Shown: one piece after another, positions 1 through 5,254 of the stretch
Numbering within the stretch: the stretch's first letter is position 1
How the letters are laid out: every line of letters starts with the position of its first letter
Source: Bifidobacteriaceae bacterium
Lineage (GTDB): Bacteria > Actinomycetota > Actinomycetes > Actinomycetales > WQXJ01
Reading direction: 5' to 3'
DNA length: 5,986 bases
Assembly (NCBI GenBank): GCA_031279575.1
Contig: JAITIG010000202.1
Coordinates: forward strand, 1-5,986
Translations under genes and position numbers: made by a program
The notes under the pieces: generated by a model
Databases searched by the model: none
Told to the model about the DNA's origin: nothing
What the model saw: only the letters and a program-made list of their open reading frames with translations

Positions 1-126
1 GTACACGTCATCCCCCTGGGCGCGCTCGCGCCGTAACAGCCACTGGGTCTGCGAGACGGGAGCATCGACTTGGACGTGCCCCTGCCGCTAGAAGTGTCCG
101 GGGACAGGGTTGGAACATCCAACATC

Positions 127-202
127 TGGTGGAGCTGAAGGGACTCGAACCCTCAACCCCCTCGATGCGACCGAGGTGCGCTACCAATTGCGCTACAGCC
201 CC
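127..202 (-). tRNA. tRNA-Ala, anticodon CGC
   Basis: Read on the minus strand this is a complete 76-nt cloverleaf with an encoded CCA at 127-129. The 7-bp acceptor stem (GGGGCTG with CAGCTCC) contains the G3-U70 wobble that marks alanine tRNAs. The D arm has GCGC/GCGC around a loop containing TTGGTA. The anticodon stem CCTCG/CGAGG closes a 7-nt loop GTCGCAT, giving anticodon CGC, which reads the Ala codon GCG. The variable loop is 5 nt and the T arm contains TTCGAGT. Every stem pairs with only G-U wobbles. GCG is expected to be heavily used in a genome of this GC content. The gene lies downstream of the SepX-like gene on the same strand but 665 bases away, so it is probably transcribed separately. 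Confidence 0.96.
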
Positions 203-211
203 TTGACGGGA

Positions 212-233
212 TGCCCGCCAACGCGTGCGGGCA
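212..233. repeat. 7-bp inverted repeat in tRNA leader region
   Basis: TGCCCGC at 212-218 pairs perfectly with GCGGGCA at 227-233 around an 8-base loop. It lies between the putative -10 box and the tRNA 5' end, so all or part of it would be in the precursor leader. It could be a processing hairpin or chance in GC-rich DNA. Confidence 0.35.
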
Positions 234-236
234 CCG

Positions 237-242
237 AGTCTA
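237..242 (-). promoter_or_regulatory. possible -10 box for tRNA-Ala
   Basis: On the minus strand the hexamer TAGACT fits the actinobacterial sigma-A -10 pattern TAnnnT. Transcription from it would start near 228-231 and give a leader of about 28 nt before the tRNA. No good -35 hexamer is visible at 16-18 bp spacing (candidates AGTGCT or AAGTGC are poor). The 9-mer TAGACTCGG recurs exactly in front of galU at 5193-5201. This is inferred from sequence pattern only. Confidence 0.35.
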
Positions 243-744
243 CCATTCTGCCCAGCTCCAGCACTTTAGCCGTAAAGTTGGCGCCCCCCGGGCCAGGGGG
301 CCGCCGCCCAGTCTCGCTGGCGCCACCGCCCCCACCTGCGGAAACACCGCCATCGCCGGGTCCGCCCCGGCGCCGGCCGCCGGGGCGCGCCGCGCACCGG
401 ACCGGTCGCAGATCGGCGCTGGTGTCTGGGGTCGCGCCGGGAGGGAGGCGGATGACGCGCCCGCAGACGGGGGCGGCGGGGGCGCGCCGGGCCGGCGGCG
501 GGCGGGATTCGCACCCGTCCAGCGCTGGTCAGCGCGCGCCGCAGCTGCGAGCGCGTCAATACCTCCCAACCGCCCAACCGCCCTGCCTATTCCCAAACCC
601 CCAGTTGTCCCAGGTCGCTTTGTTTGCGGATCTTGGTGTCGCTGGTTTTGCCGTCGTGTTGACGGGGCGGGGGGCTCGGGCCGGGTCACAATGGTGACGA
701 CGAGGGTGGGGCTGACCCCCCGGCGCCGGTGATTTGCGGGTCTT

Positions 745-780
745 CGGCGCCGGGGGTCCTGGCGCGAAAGGACCGCGCCG
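745..780. repeat. bulged inverted repeat downstream of the SepX-like gene
   Basis: CGGCGC (745-750) pairs with GCGCCG (775-780). Inside it, after a 4-base bulge, GGTCC (755-759) pairs with GGACC (770-774), leaving a 10-base loop. That is 11 base pairs of potential stem about 90 bases past the stop codon of the SepX-like gene. No T-run follows on the minus strand, so it is not a canonical intrinsic terminator. It may be a transcript 3'-end structure. Confidence 0.35.
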
Positions 781-867
781 GTGTTCATGATAGGCCCGGA
801 CGGCCCGTTGGCGCGACGGCGGCGGCGGGTCTGTTGGGCGCGCGGTTGGCGCAGACCGGGGGCGGCG

Positions 868-2502
868 TCAGTTTGAGGCGGCGGCGCGGCGCCTGGCGGC
901 GATGGCGCGGTCCAGGTCCAGCGCTCCGTCCGAGAAAATCACCCGGCCGGGGATGGGGATCTCGCCGGTGGCGGCCGTCTCGAGGCCTTCGGCGCGCGCC
1001 TCGGCGGCGGCTCGCTGGGTGGCTTGGGCGGCGGCCCGCCTGGCCTGGGCGAAGTCGGTCGCGGTCAGCGGCTTGGGCTCCCACCTGGGGGCGCCCGACA
1101 TCAGCGTGTACGAGGGCGCCGGAACGCCGCGCGGCGTCCAAGTGGCGCCCTTCGCCGCCGGCCCGGAGCCCGCTTGCCCAACCTCGGGCGCGACCGGGTC
1201 CCCGGGTTGGCGCCGGGTTGGGGCGGACGCCTCCGGTTGGTCCGCCGAGATGGGCTCGCCTTGGGGCAAAGCTGCCGCTTTGGGAATCTGCTCGGTCGCG
1301 CCCAGCACTAGCTTTGGGCGCGCCGGGGACATCCGGCGCCTGCCGTTTGCACTGGCCACCGGCTCGCGGCCGGCTCCCGCGGCGGTCAATTCCTCAGCCG
1401 AGACGGCCTTGATCTCGAGCGGCTCGGGCAACTTGAAGGCGCCTCTGGCCCGCGACCTTCCCGGGATGGCCGGCCGGCGCCCAGGACGGGTGCGGGAGTC
1501 CGCCGGGCCGGACTCGTAACCGGGGCGGCCTCGCGTCTCGCTAGCACCGCCCGCCAAACCCTCGGCCCCCAAGTCCGCCGTTGCCCCGGCCGCATCCGCC
1601 CGGGCTTCGCTTCCGGCTGCGGCCGCGCCTGCCCGCGCCCCGGTCCTGGCCGCGCCGGCCCGCGCCCCGGCCGCATCCGCTCGCGCCGCAGTCCTTGCGC
1701 GCTCCCCGCCCCCAGTCGCATCCGCCCGCGCCCCGGCCGCGGCCGCATTCGCCCGGGCTTCGCTGCCCGAGCCTTTGCTGTCCACGTTGGCGGCGCCGCC
1801 GGCTGTGCCCGATGCGGGGCGCAGCTTTGGGCTGGGGACGGCGCGCGCGGCATCGGCCCGCTGTTCTGCTACTACGGCGATCCGGCCCGCTACCAGCACC
1901 GATGCGGCCAAAGCGGCGCAGACGGCGGCAGCCCACGGGTTCAGCCCGGCCGTGATCGTCAGGCCCAGAGCGCACACCGCCAACAGCGTGAAGCCGATCA
2001 AGAGCGAGGCCCGCAGGCGGGCGGCCCGGGCGCGGGACTCGGCCAGGGAGGCGGGGTGCGCGCTCGGCCGGGCGGCGGCATCCGGCGCTGGGCCGACGGG
2101 CTTGGCGGCGGCGGCGGACTCGTGCGCGGACCGGCCGGCCGGCTGGCCCGGGCGCTGGCGGGCGCGCTGGGCCGACTTCGCCCGCTGGGGGCTTGCGGGC
2201 GAATCCGCGGCGGCCTCGAGCGGCTTGATGGGGCGCGCTGGGGTGATTGGTCGGCTAGTGGCGGGCCTTTGCATGGTTGCGGTCCTTTGCACGTGGGTCC
2301 CTGCCAGCAGCGCGGTCGACGACCGCCCTGCCGGAGTCGGTTCGGTGGGGGGGTCGATCACGCGGGCGCTGGTCGAAAACCGGTCTTCCACAGGCAACTC
2401 GGCGTCGATGCTGCGCCGCCGCGAGACATGGGGAAGCAGGTACCCGAGGCACAGCGCGGTGGCGGTCAGCATCGCCAATGCCGCTGGGACCGAATTCTCC
2501 AC
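868..2502 (-). CDS. sepX: SepX/GlpR-type membrane protein of actinobacterial cell division
   Basis: 544 residues, GTG start, TGA stop. The N-terminus is a short extracellular end, a membrane segment (about residues 5-24), then YLLPHVSRRR and VEDRFSTSARVI. This matches the Streptomyces SepX start that I recall (a membrane segment, LVPxWLRR, then PTERFSTAIRLL). A second membrane hairpin spans about 166-186 and 190-211. Residues 245-310 are an Ala/Arg/Gly repeat. Near the C-terminus, ATWTPRGVPAPSYTL (453-467) resembles the conserved WxPxxVPxPxY patch of mycobacterial and corynebacterial relatives. SepX is needed for septation in Streptomyces; the corynebacterial homologue GlpR is the membrane receptor for the FtsZ-binding protein Glp. 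The gene follows galU and a GNAT gene as in mycobacteria. The GTG start is preferred because it gives a complete first membrane segment of the right length, an in-frame TAG lies nine bases upstream, and a promoter-like sequence ends six bases before it. Family assignment is by recalled motifs, not by search. Confidence 0.82.
   Translation of the reverse strand: MENSVPAALAMLTATALCLGYLLPHVSRRRSIDAELPVEDRFSTSARVIDPPTEPTPAGRSSTALLAGTHVQRTATMQRPATSRPITPARPIKPLEAAADSPASPQRAKSAQRARQRPGQPAGRSAHESAAAAKPVGPAPDAAARPSAHPASLAESRARAARLRASLLIGFTLLAVCALGLTITAGLNPWAAAVCAALAASVLVAGRIAVVAEQRADAARAVPSPKLRPASGTAGGAANVDSKGSGSEARANAAAAGARADATGGGERARTAARADAAGARAGAARTGARAGAAAAGSEARADAAGATADLGAEGLAGGASETRGRPGYESGPADSRTRPGRRPAIPGRSRARGAFKLPEPLEIKAVSAEELTAAGAGREPVASANGRRRMSPARPKLVLGATEQIPKAAALPQGEPISADQPEASAPTRRQPGDPVAPEVGQAGSGPAAKGATWTPRGVPAPSYTLMSGAPRWEPKPLTATDFAQARRAAAQATQRAAAEARAEGLETAATGEIPIPGRVIFSDGALDLDRAIAARRRAAASN
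1592..1764 (-). repeat. degenerate Ala/Arg-rich coding repeat in the SepX-like gene
   Basis: The DNA between the transmembrane hairpin and the C-terminal conserved patch is built from degenerate blocks encoding ARADAAGA-like peptides (residues about 245-305). A 20-base segment at 1592-1611 recurs at 1745-1764 with one mismatch, and shorter variants lie between. It looks like an expanded flexible cytoplasmic linker. Related proteins also have variable low-complexity linkers here. Confidence 0.6.
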
Positions 2503-2536
2503 TTCCCCAAACTAAGCCCGTATTTGGCAAGGTCAG
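2503..2536 (-). promoter_or_regulatory. putative promoter of the SepX-like gene, leaderless geometry
   Basis: On the minus strand there is CTGACC (2531-2536), a 16-bp spacer, then TAGTTT (2509-2514), followed by exactly six bases and the GTG start. The spacing puts the expected transcription start on or next to the start codon, implying a leaderless mRNA. The six bases GGGGAA resemble a Shine-Dalgarno sequence but touch the start codon, too close for a normal ribosome binding site. It would uncouple this gene from the galU-GNAT pair. Confidence 0.5.
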
Positions 2537-2626
2537 GGGAGCATTCCCGGTGTGTCGGGCATGGCCCGGGCAGGGGTGTTGCTGGAGTGTGTGAAGTTGC
2601 TGAAGTGGTCCCAGAGGCCGTTTGGG

Positions 2627-2838
2627 CCGACCCTCGCCGCCCCGGGTTTGCCCGAGCCCCGCCGCCCCGGGGCATGGCCGAGCCCCGCCACCCCGGGTTT
2701 GCCCGAGCCCAGCCACCCCGGGCCTGGCCGAGCCGCGCCGCCCCGGGCCCGGCCTCCCCCCGGGCTTGGCCGAGCCCCGCCGCCCCGGGCCTGGCCTCCC
2801 CCCGGGCTTGGCCGCGCCGCGCCGCGTCGCGGGTCCGG
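2627..2838. repeat. intergenic minisatellite, 25-bp and 42-bp units
   Basis: Tandem units on the plus strand each start with CCGAG/CCGAC, contain a CCCCGGG core and end in TTGC or CTGG-like bases. Boundaries: 2627-2651 (25), 2652-2677 (26), 2678-2702 (25), 2703-2727 (25), 2728-2769 (42), 2770-2811 (42), then a decayed unit to about 2838. The 42-bp units are 25-bp units with an added 17-bp CCTCCCCCCGGGCTTGG-like segment. Unit lengths of 25 and 26 shift the reading frame, so this is not a conserved protein repeat. Confidence 0.8.
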
Positions 2839-2952
2839 CCGCGCGCCTCCCGCCCCCGCGCCGGCGGGCCGTCCGCTGCCGCAGACCCGCCCGGCGGCAT
2901 CGCCCCAGGTCAGGGCGTTGGGGGCCCCGGCGGGCCGCCTGCGGTCGGCGGC

Positions 2953-3576
2953 CTAGTCGGGCGGGCGGCGCGCTGCCCGCCAGCGGGTCATCAGGCCCTC
3001 GGGCGCGTCCTCGCGGGTCAGCGCGAAGACGCGGTGGTCGCGCCAGGCGCCGGCCACGTGCAGGTAGCGCAGGCGCAGGCCCTCGTCGCGGAAACCCAGC
3101 TTTTGGGCCACCCGCAACGAAGGCCCGTTCTCAGGCCGGATGGCGATTTCCAGCCGATGCAGCCCGCCCGCCGTCATGGCGTGGTCAAACGCCAACGCCA
3201 CCGCAGTCGGCGCGATCTCCCGCCCGGCGAACTCCTGCGCCACCCAATAGCCCGCCGCCGCGCCAAGGTAAGCGCCCCGCATGATCCCGCCAACAGTCAA
3301 CTGGCCAGCCAATTCGCCGCCGTATTCGATCAGCCACGGCCAGGTCTGCCCCGCCCGAGCCTGCCGCAGCAGCCCCCGCGCGTAGGGGCGAAAGGCGCCC
3401 GGCCCGAGGTCCCCCCCAGGGGGCGTGCCGTCCCACGGCTGCAACCATTCGCGGTTGGCGTCCCGCACCCGCCGCCAGGCCCGCGAATCCCGCAGCCGCA
3501 GGGGTCGAAGCCGCACCGCCCCTTCTATCAAGGTGGCCGGCCAGGCCCAAGGCGGCTCGGCCTCGGAGCCGCTCAC
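2953..3576 (-). CDS. RimJ/RimL-family GNAT N-acetyltransferase
   Basis: 207 residues, GTG start, TAG stop. It has the full RimJ-type GNAT fold: an N-terminal strand VRLRPLRLRD (21-30), WLQPW (44-48), WLIEYGGELAGQLTVGGI (81-98), the acetyl-CoA motif A region GYWVAQEFAGREIAPTAVAL (109-128), HRLEIAIRPENGPSLRVAQKLGF (140-162), and a C-terminal RYLHVAGAWRDH (170-181). These are hallmarks of enzymes that acetylate protein N-termini, as RimJ and RimL do for ribosomal proteins. The real substrate here is unknown. One oddity: the Q-x-x-G-x-G/A pyrophosphate loop usually reads AGRG in this family but here reads AGRE (Glu120). The GTG overlaps the galU stop as GTGA, so translation is probably coupled. 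Homologues in actinobacteria sit between glp/moeA and sepX/glpR. Confidence 0.93.
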   Translation of the reverse strand: MSGSEAEPPWAWPATLIEGAVRLRPLRLRDSRAWRRVRDANREWLQPWDGTPPGGDLGPGAFRPYARGLLRQARAGQTWPWLIEYGGELAGQLTVGGIMRGAYLGAAAGYWVAQEFAGREIAPTAVALAFDHAMTAGGLHRLEIAIRPENGPSLRVAQKLGFRDEGLRLRYLHVAGAWRDHRVFALTREDAPEGLMTRWRAARRPPD

Positions 3577-5189
3577 TTCCCGCCGTACCCCCGCCGCCCG
3601 ATGCCGTCCGCCCCCGTCCCAGCCGCCGGGCCGCCGGTGGCGTTGGTTCCCGTCGCGCTCGCCGGGCTGCCGGTCTTGTCGGCTCGCGTCGCGCTCGCCG
3701 GGCCAGCGGTGGCGTCGGTGACCGTCCCAGCCGCCGGGCCGCCGCCGGAGTTGGCCCCCGTCCCGGCCGCCGGGCCGCCGCCGGTGTTGGCCCCCGTCCC
3801 GGCCGCCGGGCCGCCGCCGGTGTTGGCCCCCGTCCCGGCCGCCGGGCTCTTGGCGCGGTTGGCGGCATCGTGCCTCCGCTGCCGGGTGCTGTCTTTGCCT
3901 GGTCTGGTTGCTGGGGCTGGGCGGGGAGCGGTGGGCAGGTGGGCGGCGAAATCGCGCAACCAGCGCTCGAAGTCGCGCCCCAAGTCGGGATGGTCGAGCG
4001 CCAGGCGGACCACGGCTTTGAGATAGTCCAGGCGGTCGCCGGTGTCATAGCGCCGCCCGGTGAACAAGACGCCGTGCAGGCCGCCGCCCTCGCCGGGGGG
4101 CATGGCGGCGAGCTCGCCGAGGGCGTCCGTCAACTGGATCTCGCCGCCGCGCCCGGGCGCGGTGCGCTCCAGCACGCCGAACACCGCCGGATCCAGCACA
4201 TAGCGCCCAATGATGGCGAAGTCGGACGGGGCGGACGCCGGGTCCGGCTTCTCCACCAGGTCCGAGAGCCGGAAAACCGCCGCCCCCATCCCACTCCCCG
4301 CCGCTGCCCCGATGCCGCCGGGGGTGCTGTTGCCGCCGAGGCCGCCAGGCGAGCCGGGGCCGCCGGGGATGCCGTGGCCGCCAGGGTCGCCGAGGCCCGC
4401 GGGTGCGCCAAAGCCACCGAAGTCCCCGGGCGCCCCGATGCCGCCGACGCCGCCAACGCCGCCGGGGACGCCCGGGCCGCCGGGTGCGCCAAAGCCGCCA
4501 AGGTTGACCTGCGCCTCAACCCCGCCGACCCCGCCGACCCCGCCGACCCCGCCGACCCCGCCGACCCCGCCCACCCCGCCAACCCCGCCGACCCCGCCGA
4601 CCCCGCCAACCCCGCCGACCCCGCCAACCCCGCGGGGGCCGGCCAGGCGGGCTGGGTCGACCGGCTCGGCCGCGGCGGAGCCGTAGAGCGAGATCTGCTC
4701 GCGGGGCACCTGCATCAAAGCCACCACAGAGCCGCCCAGGATCTGGCGCACCTGGATCATCGTGGTCAGCAGGGGGTCGCGCGGGTCAATAAGGTCATCG
4801 CCCAGGAGGACCGCGAAAGGCTCGTCCCCCACATGGCGCCGGGCGCACAGCACGGCGTGGCCCAGGCCCCGGGGCGAGGCTTGGCGCACAGCGTGGATGG
4901 TGGCGAACTCGGCCGAGGCGCGCACCGCCCGGAGGCGTTCCAAATCGCCCTTCTCCTGGAGGATGGCTTCCAAATCCCAAGCCCGGTCAAAGTGGTCCAG
5001 GATGGCGCCCTTGGTTTTGCCGGTGATCATCAGGACATCGCTCAGGCCGGCCGCGGCCGCCTCGCGCACCACGTACTCCAGCGCCGGGGTGTCCACCACG
5101 GGCAGAAGCTCTTTTGGGATCGCCTTGGTGGCGGGCAGGAAGCGGGTGCCCAGGCCCGCGGCGGGGATCACCGCCTTGGTGACGCTCAT
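3573..5189 (-). CDS. galU: UTP-glucose-1-phosphate uridylyltransferase with repeat insertion and tail
   Basis: 538 residues. GalU makes UDP-glucose from UTP and glucose 1-phosphate in the cytoplasm, for cell-envelope polysaccharides, glycolipids and trehalose. The core is clear: nucleotide-binding AAGLGTRFLPATKAIPKELLP (10-30), GLGHAVLCAR (108-117), LLGDDLI with the metal-binding Asp pair (128-134), LVEKPDPASAPS (311-322), IIGRYVLDPAVF (326-337), GGEIQLTDAL (348-357) and YDTGDRLDYLKA (381-392). Without its additions it is about 290 residues, the usual length. Two things are abnormal. A Gly-rich insert of about 115 residues (188-302) sits in the loop between SLYG and VEKP. A 120-residue hydrophilic C-terminal tail ends in seven 12-residue repeats (448-531). 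The ATG at 5187-5189 gives the standard MSVTKAVIPAAG start, and a -10-like hexamer lies six bases upstream. It overlaps the GNAT gene by four bases and is divergent from the cyclo-ligase gene. Reading frame and codon use are uninterrupted across both additions. Confidence 0.96.
   Translation of the reverse strand: MSVTKAVIPAAGLGTRFLPATKAIPKELLPVVDTPALEYVVREAAAAGLSDVLMITGKTKGAILDHFDRAWDLEAILQEKGDLERLRAVRASAEFATIHAVRQASPRGLGHAVLCARRHVGDEPFAVLLGDDLIDPRDPLLTTMIQVRQILGGSVVALMQVPREQISLYGSAAAEPVDPARLAGPRGVGGVGGVGGVGGVGGVGGVGGVGGVGGVGGVGGVGGVEAQVNLGGFGAPGGPGVPGGVGGVGGIGAPGDFGGFGAPAGLGDPGGHGIPGGPGSPGGLGGNSTPGGIGAAAGSGMGAAVFRLSDLVEKPDPASAPSDFAIIGRYVLDPAVFGVLERTAPGRGGEIQLTDALGELAAMPPGEGGGLHGVLFTGRRYDTGDRLDYLKAVVRLALDHPDLGRDFERWLRDFAAHLPTAPRPAPATRPGKDSTRQRRHDAANRAKSPAAGTGANTGGGPAAGTGANTGGGPAAGTGANSGGGPAAGTVTDATAGPASATRADKTGSPASATGTNATGGPAAGTGADGIGRRGYGGK
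3597..3848 (-). repeat. seven tandem 36-bp units encoding the GalU tail
   Basis: Seven consecutive 36-bp units, each encoding 12 residues, cover residues 448-531. In order the peptides are SPAAGTGANTGG, GPAAGTGANTGG, GPAAGTGANSGG, GPAAGTVTDATA, GPASATRADKTG, SPASATGTNATG and GPAAGTGADGIG. The first two are nearly identical in DNA; divergence grows toward the stop codon, so the youngest duplications are at the core-proximal end. The repeat keeps frame throughout and ends seven codons before the stop. Confidence 0.9.
4284..4628 (-). repeat. collagen-like/polyglycine insertion inside GalU
   Basis: Encodes GalU residues 188-302. From residue 189 to 300, 33 of 38 third positions are Gly (exceptions at 225, 228, 264, 288 and 297), all in one phase. 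The first part is (VGG)12 and the second is Gly-X-Y triplets such as GAP, GVP, GIP and GSP. All ten prolines fall in the Y position. A collagen-like triple helix or a polyglycine-II bundle are both compatible; neither can be decided from sequence. Confidence 0.9.
4521..4628 (-). repeat. twelve 9-bp tandem units encoding VGG
   Basis: Twelve perfect-length 9-bp units; on the plus strand each is CCCGCC followed by GAC, AAC or CAC. On the coding strand each is a Val codon, GGC, GGG. The only variation is in the wobble base of the Val codon (seen as GAC in units 1-5, 8, 9 and 11; CAC in 6; AAC in 7, 10 and 12), so every change is silent. The array starts exactly on a codon boundary. Confidence 0.95.
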
Positions 5190-5201
5190 TCCCCGAGTCT
5201 A
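5190..5201 (-). promoter_or_regulatory. putative -10 box of galU, leaderless geometry
   Basis: On the minus strand TAGACT (5196-5201) is followed by six bases (CGGGGA) and then the galU ATG. A start site about seven bases after the -10 box would fall on the ATG itself. No convincing -35 hexamer is visible at 16-18 bp spacing. The GGGGA is too close to the ATG to be a normal ribosome binding site. Confidence 0.45.
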
Positions 5202-5254
5202 ACCGCCACCCCGCCAAACACCTCTTCACCCGCGCAAACGCCGCCCCCGCCGAT

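Larger units (their letters stand above)
203..867. other. 665-base region without a convincing gene
   Basis: I found no protein-coding gene here. Several overlapping open frames exist on both strands, but they are Pro/Arg/Gly/Ala-rich with no recognisable domain, as expected of stop-poor GC-rich DNA. The stretch around 590-670 is less GC-rich than its surroundings. A minus-strand TTG frame at 266-577 begins with a short LTRSQLRR-type segment but then degenerates into Arg/Pro-rich sequence, so it is not called as a gene. The region holds the probable tRNA promoter (237-242) and two inverted repeats (212-233 and 745-780). The 3' flank of the SepX-like gene lies at its right end. Confidence 0.55.
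2503..2952. other. 450-base gap between GNAT and SepX-like genes
   Basis: No gene is called here. A minus-strand open frame (2466-2900) covers it, but its repetitive sequence follows the minisatellite and is not kept in one frame, and it would overlap the start of the SepX-like gene. The gap contains the GNAT 3' flank, the 25/42-bp minisatellite, an AT-richer stretch at about 2510-2620 and the SepX-gene promoter candidate. A 7-bp perfect inverted repeat (2933-2939 with 2947-2953) overlaps the GNAT stop codon but has no T-run. Confidence 0.6.

Noticed and set aside
1..36. Plus-strand tail VHVIPLGALAP ending in TAA, possible end of a gene cut by the window
   Set aside because: Only eleven codons are visible with no family signal. 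A minus-strand frame over the same bases (QTQWLLRRERAQGDD) looks equally protein-like, so neither can be supported.
127..202. tRNA as an integration site of a mobile element
   Set aside because: No integrase, no repeat of the tRNA 3' end and no mobile genes are visible; the surrounding gene order is the conserved chromosomal one.
504..516. T-arm-like sequence GGGATTCGCACCC suggesting a second tRNA
   Set aside because: The loop reads TGCGAAT in place of TTCGAAT, the T stem has a mismatch, and no acceptor, D or anticodon arm can be assembled around it.
659..682. TTGACG followed by CACAAT as a plus-strand promoter
   Set aside because: The spacer is about 22 bp, too long, and no gene follows on the plus strand.
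240..788. 182-codon minus-strand frame upstream of tRNA-Ala
   Set aside because: Pro/Ala/Arg-rich without any motif, it covers the probable tRNA promoter, and other frames over the same bases are equally open.
2627..2838. CRISPR array
   Set aside because: Units are directly adjacent without unique spacers, and no cas-like gene is present. This is an ordinary tandem repeat.
2466..2900. Minus-strand frame with RGQARGE-like repeats
   Set aside because: The repeats reflect a 25/42-bp DNA minisatellite whose units are not multiples of three, and all frames show similar repeats. It also overlaps the start of the SepX-like gene.
2056..4026. 656-codon plus-strand open frame
   Set aside because: It runs antisense across parts of sepX, the minisatellite, the GNAT gene and the galU tail. 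Its Pro/Arg repeats come from the DNA repeats.
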